A DNA stretch of 64,000 nucleotides from Isosphaeraceae bacterium EP7 (GTDB lineage: Bacteria > Planctomycetota > Planctomycetia > Isosphaerales > Isosphaeraceae): NCBI GenBank assembly GCA_038400315.1, contig CP151667.1, positions 2,429,174-2,493,173 of the forward strand, in the 5' to 3' direction. Shown here one piece after another: positions 1 through 9,937 of the stretch. A program made the translations under genes and the position numbers. A model generated the notes under the pieces. The model did not search any database. It was not told the DNA's origin and saw only the letters and a list, made by a program, of their open reading frames with translations. How positions within the stretch are numbered: the first letter of the stretch is position 1; each line of letters begins with the position of its first letter.

Positions 1-1569
1 GGCGAGATCCATGCGATCGGGGACCTCGTGGGACGTAGCCAGCCCGGGCAGGACTGTCGGCACGCCCGGCTCGACCTTCGCGGCAGGGCGAGTGAAGTCG
101 CCTTGCGTAAGGAGGTGCGTCTCGCGAGGCTTCTCCCGATCTCGCACGACCATCGACGTCGAGAACTTCGGGGCGCTGCCCCGCAATGCCGCGATCGCCT
201 CGCGGTGATGTTTCGAATCCGCAGCCTGGTCGATGAACGCGGCGAAGACGATCCGCTTCTGGAGGGCGTTGCGATTTTCGGAGACGATGTCAAACACGGC
301 CCGCACCGCTTGCGACTGCTTCTGTCGGCCCGCCAAGTCGAGCGAGGCTTCCCACGCCGCCTGCTTGTCCTTCAGCGCCGGTTCATCGGCCTCGACCTTG
401 GCGAGATAGGCGTGTGCTGCCATCTCAGCCGCCTCGGCCCGGGCGACGGCTTCGGGCGAGGCGAGGGGCATCTCGACCTCGTCAACATTGTTGAAGAACG
501 CGAAGAATCGATAGTATTCTGATTGGGACAACGGGTCGTACTTGTGGTCGTGGCATTGACAGCAACCCATCGTCAGCCCGAGCCAGACCGAGGCGGTCGT
601 GTTGGCGCGATCGATGATCGAATCGATCCGGAATTGCTCGATGTCAATTCCACCTTCCTGATTGATCGGCGTGTTACGGTGAAACCCCGTGGCAACCTTC
701 TGGGCCAGAGTCGCCCCCGGCCGAAGGTCCCCGGCGATCTGGTCGATCGTGAACTCGTCGAAGGGCATGTCGCGGTTCAACGCGTCGATCACCCAGTCTC
801 GGTACGGCCAGATCGTCCTGGGGGCATCGATGCTATAACCGTTCGAATCGGCGTATCGGGCCCCATCCAGCCAGAGCCGCCCCCACCGCTCCCCGTAGTG
901 CGGCGACGCCAGGAGCCGATCGACCATGCGTTCGTGCGCGTCTGGCCGGTCATCGCGGAGGAACGCCTCGACGTCGGACGGGTCGGGGGGAAGACCCAGC
1001 AGGTCGAGGCTGATTCTGCGGATGCGGGTCGCCCGGTCGGCTTCCGGCGATGGGACAATCCCCTCGGCTTCCAATCCCTCAAGGATGAAGCGGTCGATCG
1101 GGTTGTGTGCCAACGCCCGATCCCGGATTGGGGGCGGCACGTGATGGACCGGCGGGACGAAAGCCCAGTGGGCCGGAGCCACCGAAGGGACCTCCTCGGC
1201 CGGGGCCTTGGCACCCTCGTCAATCCAACGTCGGATCGCTTCGATCTCGGCCTCGGAGAGGGGTGGACGATCCAGCGGCATCTGCTCGCCATCCCCATCA
1301 CCTCGGAGTGCCAGCACCACCGGACTCTCGCCGCCACGCCCCGGCAAGATGACCGGCCCGTTCTCTCCTCCCTCAGCCAGTTCCCTGGCGGTGTCCAACC
1401 TCAGGCCGGCACGCGGCTTGGTCGCCCCGTGACAGCGGACGCAATGGGCTGCAAGGATGGGCTTCACACGACGAGCATAATCAACCTGAGTCTCGCCTCC
1501 CCTCGTAGGCGAGACGAGGCTGAGTAGGATCCCCAGAGTGACGGCGATGCGTCTCATCGTCAGCCTCAT
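1..1569 (-). CDS. PSCyt1/PSD1-type cytochrome-like protein, C-terminal part outside the window
   Basis: The minus strand is open from an ATG at 1569 (or the in-frame ATG at 1557) to the left edge, about 523 codons. A signal peptide is followed by a c-type heme motif CVRCH (about residue 43) in the context typical of the planctomycete cytochrome domain PSCyt1. The DUF1549 region follows, with AHWAF, a long ERWGRLWLDGARYADS-like stretch and a second Cxx[13 protein letters not shown], near residue 335. This is the N-terminal and middle part of PSCyt1-DUF1549-DUF1553 (PSD1) proteins, which usually run to 800-1100 residues, so the C-terminal DUF1553 domain should lie off the window. Function is unproven in the family; an exported redox role is inferred. 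It is divergent from the gene at 1880. Confidence 0.88.
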   Translation of the reverse strand, partial: MRLTMRRIAVTLGILLSLVSPTRGGETQVDYARRVKPILAAHCVRCHGATKPRAGLRLDTARELAEGGENGPVILPGRGGESPVVLALRGDGDGEQMPLDRPPLSEAEIEAIRRWIDEGAKAPAEEVPSVAPAHWAFVPPVHHVPPPIRDRALAHNPIDRFILEGLEAEGIVPSPEADRATRIRRISLDLLGLPPDPSDVEAFLRDDRPDAHERMVDRLLASPHYGERWGRLWLDGARYADSNGYSIDAPRTIWPYRDWVIDALNRDMPFDEFTIDQIAGDLRPGATLAQKVATGFHRNTPINQEGGIDIEQFRIDSIIDRANTTASVWLGLTMGCCQCHDHKYDPLSQSEYYRFFAFFNNVDEVEMPLASPEAVARAEAAEMAAHAYLAKVEADEPALKDKQAAWEASLDLAGRQKQSQAVRAVFDIVSENRNALQKRIVFAAFIDQAADSKHHREAIAALRGSAPKFSTSMVVRDREKPRETHLLTQGDFTRPAAKVEPGVPTVLPGLATSHEVPDRMDLA

Positions 1570-1879
1570 GGGTGAGCGGCTTGAGTGGATTCCGAAGATT
1601 CAACATCACCAGACTACAGGATTGTCCGGGTAATTCCAGAGTTCTCGGCCACGGTACATTCCGGCAATCAGTCAAGCGCAACAACCTTCACCCGGATGAT
1701 GTGCTCACCTTCCGTCAGCGTCGCTAGTTCACGGGATGACGGCGGGCCGTCAGTGGCGATGGGGCGACGTCGGGTTTACACGCGGGATCGGGCCCTGAAG
1801 AATGTGGATCGCCAATGGAACGGCCTCGACACCGTGTCGGCCTTTTCATTTCGCGAGTCGTTCGGCAGAAGGCGAATCG
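1570..1879. other. Divergent intergenic region
   Basis: 310 bases between the start of the minus-strand PSCyt1-type gene and the start of the SMP-30-like gene. It should carry both promoters. I could not pick out a convincing -35/-10 pair, RNA gene or repeat in it. Confidence 0.4.
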
Positions 1880-2776
1880 ATGTACGCTCGAATTGGCGGG
1901 ATTCTCGGAGTGATGGCAATGATAGGGGCGGGTGCCGCGGAGGACACGCCCTACGTTGCCCGCCCATTGACCCGTACGGGCGAGTTCACCAAGGGGATCG
2001 AGGGGCCGAGTTGCGACCGCGAGGGGAACATTTACGTCGTCAACTTTGGCGTGGAACAGACCATTGCCAAGGTCAGGCCCGACGGACGAGGCGAGGTTTT
2101 CGTCTCCCTCCCCGGCAAGAGCGTCGGCAATGGGATCGTCTTCGACTCGCGCGAGCGGATGTTCGTAGCCGATTACGTGGGGCACAATGTCCTGCGGATC
2201 GACCCGAAGACTAGGTCCATTGAGGTCTTCGCGCATGCGGAGATGCACCAGCCCAACGACCTGGCCATCGCGCCCGACGACACGTTGTATGCCAGCGACC
2301 CAGACTGGCCCGGTGGCGGAGGGCAGGTATGGAAGATCTCGACGTCGGGAAAGGTCGAGCGGGTTGCAGCCGACATGGGCACGACCAATGGCATCGAGAT
2401 CAGCCCCGATGGCAAGTGGCTTTACGTCAACGAGTCAGTCCAGCGGAATATCTGGAAGTTCCCCATAAGGGTCGACGGGACGCTGGGTCAGAAGCAACTC
2501 ATCAAGCAATTCCCCGATTACGGCTTCGACGGGATGCGCTGCGACGAGGACGGCAACCTCTACATCACCCGCCATGGCAAGGGGACCGTCGTCATCATGA
2601 CACCCGGTGGTCAGGTCTTACACGAGGTCGATGTCTTGGGCAAGAGCCCCACCAACCTCTGCTTCGGCGGTCCCGATGGCAAGACGATCTACGTCACCGA
2701 GGTCGAGCACACCCGACTCGTCACATTCCGCGTCGAGACGCCCGGGCTGGCCTGGCGACGGCGCCAGGCGAAGTGA
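1880..2776 (+). CDS. Exported SMP-30/gluconolactonase-like beta-propeller protein
   Basis: 298 residues from ATG 1880. This start gives an N-terminus MYARIGGILGVMAMIGAGAA that reads as a cleavable signal peptide; starting further upstream would bury it. The mature protein shows repeated blades: GPSCDREGNIYVVNF, GNGIVFDSRERMFVADY, PNDLAIAPDDTLYASDP, TNGIEISPDGKWLYVNES, DGMRCDEDGNLYITRHG and PTNLCFGGPDGKTIYVTE. These are the six-bladed SMP-30/gluconolactonase/LRE-like pattern. Family members hydrolyse sugar lactones or other esters in a calcium-dependent way. A periplasmic lactonase is the working assignment and the substrate is unknown. The next gene (RidA-like) starts 64 bases downstream on the same strand, so the two are probably co-transcribed. 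Confidence 0.82.
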   Translation: MYARIGGILGVMAMIGAGAAEDTPYVARPLTRTGEFTKGIEGPSCDREGNIYVVNFGVEQTIAKVRPDGRGEVFVSLPGKSVGNGIVFDSRERMFVADYVGHNVLRIDPKTRSIEVFAHAEMHQPNDLAIAPDDTLYASDPDWPGGGGQVWKISTSGKVERVAADMGTTNGIEISPDGKWLYVNESVQRNIWKFPIRVDGTLGQKQLIKQFPDYGFDGMRCDEDGNLYITRHGKGTVVIMTPGGQVLHEVDVLGKSPTNLCFGGPDGKTIYVTEVEHTRLVTFRVETPGLAWRRRQAK

Positions 2777-2840
2777 ATCGAAGCGACCCCACACACTCAC
2801 GCGACAGCCGATGCTATCGCGACACCATCCGATCGGGAAT

Positions 2841-3287
2841 ATGAACATGACGCCGCAGACAAAGGCCAAATCATTGGGGATCACCTTCGCAAAGCAAGAG
2901 CCGGGCTATCTGGCTCTTGTCGTTCGCACGGGCGATCTGCTCATCACCTCAGGGCACGTCAGCGACATCAAGGGGAAACTCGGCGCGGGGCTGACGGTCG
3001 AGGAGGGGAAAGTGGCAGCCCGCGATTGTGCCGTCAAGATCCTCAATTCAGTCTGGAATGCCCACGGTACGATCGACGGTCTAAAGTTGTTGAAACTCTT
3101 GGGCTGCGTGAATTCGACTCAGGAATTCGTCGAGCAGCACTTGGTGATCAACGGGTGCAGCGACCTAATGCACGAAATCTTCGGAAAGGACGGCGACGGG
3201 TACCACGCCCGAAGCGCACTCGGCTTTGCGCAGCTCCCGACCGGCGCGGCAGTCGAGGTCGAGGCGATCTTCGAGATCAAGTCTTGA
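2841..3287 (+). CDS. RidA/YjgF-family protein
   Basis: 148 residues from ATG 2841 (an alternative ATG lies at 2847). The sequence fits the longer YjgF/RidA subgroup: GDLLITSGHVSD near the N-terminus, an ARDCAVKILN helix, a central VVETLG-like segment (GLKLLKLLGCVNST), then QHLVINGCSDLMHEIFG and a C-terminal strand containing GAAVEVEAIFEI. Classical RidA proteins are trimeric enamine/imine deaminases with a conserved arginine near the C-terminus; that arginine is not obvious here, so the exact activity is uncertain. It follows the SMP-30-like gene, and GC-rich hairpins follow its stop. Confidence 0.85.
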   Translation: MNMTPQTKAKSLGITFAKQEPGYLALVVRTGDLLITSGHVSDIKGKLGAGLTVEEGKVAARDCAVKILNSVWNAHGTIDGLKLLKLLGCVNSTQEFVEQHLVINGCSDLMHEIFGKDGDGYHARSALGFAQLPTGAAVEVEAIFEIKS

Positions 3288-3310
3288 ACCGGTCTGTGCG
3301 ATAGGCGGCC

Positions 3311-3369
3311 CCCGACGGGACGCCCCGTCGGGTCATGGGGCTGTCGCCCGAGCGTCAGCCCCATGACCC
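3311..3369 (+). terminator. Tandem GC-rich hairpins after the RidA-like gene
   Basis: Two perfect inverted repeats start 24 bases after the stop. The first pairs 3311-3319 (CCCGACGGG) with 3324-3332. The second pairs 3330-3343 (GGGTCATGGGGCTG) with 3356-3369 over a 12-base loop. They share three bases, so they are mutually exclusive. No T-tract follows, so rho-independent termination is plausible but not certain. From 3370 to 3607 I see nothing else. Confidence 0.5.
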
Positions 3370-3988
3370 GAGTCTCACCGAGAATCGTGACCAGGGTGTC
3401 CATCGAGCAGGGTCGGGTGTCCACAAGCCGTAGACAATTTGCCAGATATGATGCGGATCGAGAGTTTCTTTGCCTCTTCGAAATCGGAGGTGACGGACAA
3501 CGAGACCTTCGCCAGTAGAGGGTGATATGAGCTGAAGTCGAATCCTGAACGTAGTTTAGGCTATGATCACGCACCTATCTCACCCCAGCGAAGTCTCCGA
3601 CCACTTAGTGGTTCATCCGGCAAGTGTCCCGACACCCGGCACGGCCGCGATCCCCGGATTTCGGCGCGGTTGATGGCGACGACGATGGCCCCAGCCGAAT
3701 GGGTGCCGGTGCGCGTTCCAGTACAGCGTCGCTCGATCGACTGGCAGATCTCCTCCCAGGTCTCGAACCGGCATCCTTTCAACGCCAGGCTTCGCAGCGC
3801 CTTCCAACATGGCTCGATCAGGTTCAGGTCCGCTGCGTACACGGGCTGGAAGACGAACTCCCAGCGGGGATGGGCCAGGTTGAACAGCAGCACGTTGGTG
3901 GCGCGGTGAGCACTCAGGTTGTCGAGGATGGCGTAGACCCGTTCGACGTCCGGTGGGACCCACGCCTCGACCTGGCCGAGAAACTCGA

Positions 3989-4971
3989 CTAGCCCGGTTT
4001 TCCTTTGAGCGTGTCGGTTGACGCCTCTACCCCGCTCCGGTATCCGCAGTGGCCGAACCAGCCGCGGAGGTCGCCCGGCTCGACGGCCCTCAGGCCGTCG
4101 CCCATCGCACCGATCCGCGCCTCGACCGTCCGCGCCTTGGCCGACCTCAGGTGCGGCTTCAGCTTGGAGAACATCGACTCGATCGGGTTGAGGTCCGGAC
4201 TGTACGGCGGCAGGTACCGCACCTCGGCCCCGGCCGCCGCGATCAACCGGCCGACCTCGGCCGTCTTGTGGCACGGCAAGTTGTCGATGATCACGACGTC
4301 GCCCGGACGGAGCGTCGGGGCCAGGCACCGGCCGATGTCGGCCTCGAAGCAGGCGGCGTTGGTCGCCCCGTCGAAGGCCAGGCAGGCCGCCGCCGGCACG
4401 CCGTCGAGGCGAACCGCGGCGGTCAGCGTCGTGACCTTCCAGTGGCCGTGCGGCACCGGGCCGTCGACGCGGACCCCGCTGGGGGCCCGGCCGTGGGTAC
4501 GGTCCATCGCCGTGCTGGCGCCGCTCTCGTCGAGGAAGACCAGCCGCCCCGGGTCGACCGCGGCGAACTCCTCGCGCCAGGCCTGCCGGTGCGCCTTCAA
4601 CTCGGGGCGATCCCGCTCGGCCGCCCGCCGCGACTTTTTTGGCGCGTGATGCCCAGTCGCCTCGGCGCCCGGTGCACGGCCGACGGGCAGCAGCCCACGC
4701 CGGCGGCCTCGGCCAACGGCGCGAGCGTGGCGTCGTCGTCGGCCCGGACCGCCTCGCGGAGTCGCCCCGCGGCCTCGCCGTCGAAGGCCGGGGCCCGCCC
4801 GCCGCCGTGCGGCCGGGGGGCGATCGAGCCGGTGTCGCGCCGCTGCCGCACCAGCTTGCCGATCCAGGTGACGCTGACGGAGAACCGCGCGGCGACCTGC
4901 TCGCGGGTGCCGTCGCGCCCATCGCAGGCGGCGAGGACCCGCGCGCGCAGGTCGGTCGAATACGCCTTCAT
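3989..4971 (-). CDS. IS630-B transposase, two frames joined by a likely -1 frameshift
   Basis: Starts at ATG 4971 (MKAYSTDLRARVLAACDGR). The first frame holds the helix-turn-helix (REQVAARFSVSVTWIGKLVRQ) and runs to about 4597. At an A6 run (minus strand, 4635-4640, context CAA AAA AGT) a -1 slip joins it to the second frame. That frame carries the DDE domain: VFLDESGAS, VIIDNLPCHKTAEV and NPIESMFSKLKPHL. The fused product is about 327 residues, the family norm. The stop codon TAG is built from the flanking target TA (3990-3991). Nothing else looks broken, so the element may be active. Confidence 0.82.
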
Positions 4972-5036
4972 CCCCGTGCCCTCCATCCAGGAAGGGATAG
5001 CAAGGGACAACCGGCTCAGTCAAAGAGAAACCGCTC
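3992..5036 (-). mobile_element. IS630-family element (IS630-B), complete
   Basis: 1045 bases flanked by TA on both sides (3990-3991 and 5037-5038). The imperfect terminal repeats start GCCCGGTTTTCCTTTGA at the left and GAGCGGTTTCTCTTTGA at the right end, read inward. It sits inside the transposase gene of IS630-A. A truncated sister copy lies at 25857-26258. Confidence 0.85.
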
Positions 5037-5313
5037 TAGTTGCGGGTCGAGCGGCTGTCGTAGGGGCGGGTGAAGGCTTCGCCGGTGGCGGGGCGGAAAG
5101 CGCCGAAGATGTAACCCTTGCCGCGGCGGCCGTAGTCGGCCTCCTGCCGGGCGCGTCCGGCGGGCTGGCGGCTGCCCTCGGGTGTCGTCGCGGGCTTGGT
5201 TCGCAGGAGGTTCCGACCCGGGAAGCTTTTGGCGCTCTCGGGCCCATCTCGTCGAGGCTGGCGACCGCCGAATCCGCCGGAGGCTCGCTGTAGAGTCGGT
5301 CGATGGCCCCCTT

Positions 5314-6487
<1,174 letters not shown>

Positions 6488-7350
6488 AGGTCAGTTCACG
6501 ATCTCGCGATCAAAACGGGCCTTCGGGACTTGACGCGGAACACAGTCGCTTTTTTCGGCGAATTCGGGGTCCACCCGCTCGCCGAACCAGGTCTCCTGCT
6601 TGCGCCATCGCAGCCCCTCGGCCGCGAGGAGTTCATCGATCCGACTCCGGTTGATCGGGATGCCCTTCCGCTCGTCGAGGTAGACTTCCAAGCGGTCGAG
6701 CGTCCAGCAGCCGAAGTGCAGGTCCAGCCCCTGCGGGTCGGAGAGTGCCGCCGCCACGACCTCGGCAATCTGATCGGAGGTGTGGGTCGGTGGCCGCCCC
6801 GTGCGGGGCAGATCGCCGAGGCCCTCGAGCCCTCGGTCGTTGAAGCGATGCAGCCAGAGGTAGTTCTGATTGCGACTGAGGCCAACCTGCTCCGCGATTC
6901 GGCCGGGGTGTTCTCCGGCGGCCAGACCCTCGATGACCTGAGCCCGCTGGGCCAGGCGGGCCTCGTCGGTGCGGGATCGCGCGAGCCGGTGGATTTCCCC
7001 GAGTTCCTCGTCGGTCAAATCACGCAACTGAGCCTTGGCAGTCATGAGGAATCTCCTGCGGAGTTCACCCCATTCTCTGTCGGGACACTTGCCGGATGAA
7101 CCACTTAGGTCGTGGGCGATTGTGCCATGCGGGGATTGCATCCCCTAATGGGAATATTTCAAGCCCGCTCTCGGGAAGCGAGGAGCGCCGACAGAACAGG
7201 CGAATTGAGGTCGGCCGCCTTACTGTCAGCCCGTTCAAATCCTGACCAGCTCAGCCGCGAGATCGGCCGTGTTCGGGTCGATGCGGTGATCCGCAAGGAC
7301 GAGGCTCTGCGTTACTCGTCAAGATGCGGTTGGTCGGGACGACCGGTCTT

Positions 7351-8274
7351 TCACCAATTGGCGCGACGCGGCGACGATGCATTCCATAATTGCCAGGCTT
7401 TGATGAACACCTGATCGACGCGGATCGAATGGTTTGAACTCGGAGTCGCACCCACCGGAAGGTAGAGTGTTCTTTCTTCTCTTCGGGCCAGCACTTGCTC
7501 GACTAGGACTGCTCGGAGCAGCCACACGGCTTCCTCCTCATCCGCCGTCTCGACCCCGACCCAGCCAATATAGCGGCGTGGCGACACCTGCAACCTTGCC
7601 GCGCGTAATCCGTGCTCCACCTCACGCACCGCCTCTTCGTACTCGGACGGGGTCGCGGACGCCTCAGTCGGGGTCGCCGGCTCTCGGCCCCCCTCTCCGG
7701 CCAGGGATTGCTGGGCGTCGGTCAGGTGGCCATCCCAATAGTGGTAGGCCTTGGCCAGCGCCACAACCACGTTCTTAATCTCCTTCTCGACCCGGAACGC
7801 TGGGCCTGCCGGGAGTTGAAGGACGGAATGTCGGCGTCGAGCAGACACGTTCTCGGCGGTGACGGCGAATTGGAGCCAGGCGGCCTCTTCCAGGGACTGG
7901 CAGAGCACACCGACCCAGCCCGGGGCATAACCGGTGACCACCGGCATCCCGGTCGTCAACCCAATGGCGCGATCGATCTCCGAGACTACATCCTTGTGGC
8001 GCCCCGGCTCGGCCAGTACTTCAACCTCGGACACCGGCTCCAGGAGCTTGCCCCGGTGAGGCGGCCCACCGGCCAGGGCCAGGTCGCAAAACGTTGACCA
8101 AATCTGGTCCCAGGCGACCCTCCCGTCCGGGCTGTAGATGAGCCCGGCCGAGCCCATCGAGGTCGGGGACACCGAGCCGTAGCAGTGCAGATACCGCGGT
8201 GGCAGCAGGGCATTGACCTTCGAATCGAGCGACGCCAGTTCCGTCGCCACGTTCCGAGATGGCATCGAACTCAT
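7351..8274 (-). CDS. Uncharacterised protein with an internal duplication
   Basis: 307 residues from ATG 8274. I do not recognise the function. Residues about 15-95 form a first region (PPRYLHCYGSVSP, MGSAGLIYSPDGRVAWDQIW, DLALAGGPPHRG). Two similar segments follow. The first is GWVGVLCQSLEEAAWLQFAV then SARRRHSVLQLPAGP and KNVVVALAKAYHYW. The second is GWVGVETADEEEAVWLLRAV then ARREERTLYLPVG and VFIKAWQLWNAS. The order GWVGV / EEA-WL / ARR / LxLP / W is kept in both, so an ancestral unit was duplicated. There is no signal peptide or membrane segment. No Shine-Dalgarno sequence is obvious, so the start is uncertain (a second Met lies at 8265). Confidence 0.72.
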   Translation of the reverse strand: MSSMPSRNVATELASLDSKVNALLPPRYLHCYGSVSPTSMGSAGLIYSPDGRVAWDQIWSTFCDLALAGGPPHRGKLLEPVSEVEVLAEPGRHKDVVSEIDRAIGLTTGMPVVTGYAPGWVGVLCQSLEEAAWLQFAVTAENVSARRRHSVLQLPAGPAFRVEKEIKNVVVALAKAYHYWDGHLTDAQQSLAGEGGREPATPTEASATPSEYEEAVREVEHGLRAARLQVSPRRYIGWVGVETADEEEAVWLLRAVLVEQVLARREERTLYLPVGATPSSNHSIRVDQVFIKAWQLWNASSPRRANW

Positions 8275-8731
8275 AAATCAAATTCCACTCATTGTTTCGA
8301 TCGAAGGTGATCGCGAGGATCAGCCCCTCGACAGAAATATGCTCACGGAGAAGCATCAGAGGACCTTACGCCGATTGGCCGGGGTCCAAGTCGGCGGTGA
8401 GGCCCTTCAGCGACCTTATACCATAGCAAAGAATCCGACTCCTCCGCCTCAGATCAATTCGACAGCCCGCCTTCGGCTTGCGATTGCCAGCCAAACACAC
8501 CGCCCAGCCGATGGCTGATCCTCATCCTTCCGGTCGGCCGGCGCGCCGGTTAAGATCCCCACTTTCTCGCGACGTAAGAGCGCAGTTCGGCAGTTCGCCC
8601 GGCGGCCTGGATCTTGACGGCAACCTACGGGGTGATGACTGCCTCGCCGGCGCCGAGTCCTGGCATGGGCTTCGGTTCTGACAATTCCATGTGTCGGTCG
8701 CCACCGCCCGCTGCTCATCGAAGGAATGGCC
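8275..8731. other. Intergenic region without a recognisable gene
   Basis: About 450 bases between two divergent genes. Open frames here look random and none has a family signature. The ribosome site AAGGA at 8721-8725 belongs to the next gene and places its start at 8732. Confidence 0.4.
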
Positions 8732-9652
8732 ATGAACGCGCGTACCATGATTGACAATCCGGTCACCCGGCGATCGTTCCTAGGTGGGGCGGCGGCCCTC
8801 GCCACATGTTCAATGAGGTTGCAGGGGGCGCGGGGAGCCGACGCGGCCAAGCCCGACTCCGTCTTTAGCGGCGTGCGGATCGGGTGCATCACCTACAGCT
8901 ATCGCGGCGAGATCAATTCGGCCGAGGATACTCTCAAGGCACTCATCGAGAACGGGCTCAGCGAGGTCGAGATGATGGATGGGCCGATCCGGTCCTATGC
9001 CGGGATCCCCGGCGGTGGACGCGGGCAGCAGCCTCCTCCGCCGACCGACGATCAACGCCAGTCCCAGCTGGGCAAGTGCGCCGATATGCGCAAGATGTTC
9101 AACGACGCGGGTGTCAACATCCACATCCACAAGACCCCCTTTGGCCAGTCGGACGAGGCGATCGACTTCAACTTCCAGGTGGCCAAGGCCCTGGGCTGCA
9201 TCGGCATCACCCTGGAACGGTCCGAGGCGATGGCCAGGCGGCTCGCCCCTTTCGCCGACAAGCATAAGGTCTGGGTCGCCTTCCACAACCATACCGACAA
9301 CTTCCCGGCGATGGACAAGGCCGACCCGATCCTGAAGTTCAGCCCATACATCGGCTTCAACCTCGACATTGGGCACTACTACGCAGGCACCAAGGGTAAG
9401 TCACCGTTAACCGTGCTAGAAAAGTATCACGATCGGATCGTCAGCTTACACCTGAAGGACAGGACCGCCGATGGCGGAAACGTCCCCTGGGGCACGGGTG
9501 GGACGCCGATTTCGGAAGTCTTGCAGCTTATGAAGAAGGAGAAGTGGACCTTCCCGGCAGATATCGAGGTCGAATACAAGATCCCAGATGGTTCGAGCGC
9601 CATCGCCGAGGTGGCGAAATGCGTCCAATACTGCAAGGAGGCGCTGGCCTGA
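8732..9652 (+). CDS. Tat-exported sugar phosphate isomerase/epimerase-like TIM-barrel protein
   Basis: 306 residues. ATG 8732 is preferred over ATG 8726 because AAGGA (8721-8725) is six bases upstream of it. The N-terminus has a twin-arginine signal (VTRRSFLGGAAALATCS). The body is a xylose-isomerase-like TIM barrel (AP endonuclease 2 fold): GVRIGCITYSYRGE, GLSEVEMMDGP, GVNIHIHKTPFG, VAFHNHTDNFPAM, GFNLDIGHYYAGTKG, IVSLHLKDRTADGG and DIEVEYKI. Metal-binding candidates are the His in HNHTD, the Asp/His in DIGHY, the His in HLKD and the last Glu. The proline/glutamine-rich insert after GIPGGGRGQQ is unusual. Its substrate is unknown. Confidence 0.88.
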   Translation: MNARTMIDNPVTRRSFLGGAAALATCSMRLQGARGADAAKPDSVFSGVRIGCITYSYRGEINSAEDTLKALIENGLSEVEMMDGPIRSYAGIPGGGRGQQPPPPTDDQRQSQLGKCADMRKMFNDAGVNIHIHKTPFGQSDEAIDFNFQVAKALGCIGITLERSEAMARRLAPFADKHKVWVAFHNHTDNFPAMDKADPILKFSPYIGFNLDIGHYYAGTKGKSPLTVLEKYHDRIVSLHLKDRTADGGNVPWGTGGTPISEVLQLMKKEKWTFPADIEVEYKIPDGSSAIAEVAKCVQYCKEALA

Positions 9653-9937
9653 GCAACGCGAAGGCCACCCCAGGCGGGTAGCTGCCTCTCTGCGATCAAT
9701 GCGCTTGACCTGGCCCGGAAGGCGACCTCGTCCGCCGCTCCGAGCCCCCTTCTTCACGGTAAGGAGTGAAGGTGCAGAGTCGCCAGGAGCCCGGCGGCCG
9801 CCTGCCGCTGCCGATCGGGCACGTCCGGTGATATGCCGCCGTGGCGAAGTGAAAGCAGCACGCTGTTCCTCGGGCTACCCTCGCGGATCGGGACGGAGTG
9901 TCGGGGACAAAGGCCATGAGGTCACGCTCGCCGCCAC

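Noticed and set aside
523-1527. A 334-codon open frame on the plus strand at the left edge
   Set aside because: It is the shadow of the PSCyt1-type gene on the minus strand, which has heme motifs and a signal peptide.
8275-8356. Possible N-terminal extension of the unknown 7351-8274 protein (MLLREHISVEGLILAITFDR...)
   Set aside because: It lies in a different frame from the main gene, and no ribosome site or family similarity supports it.
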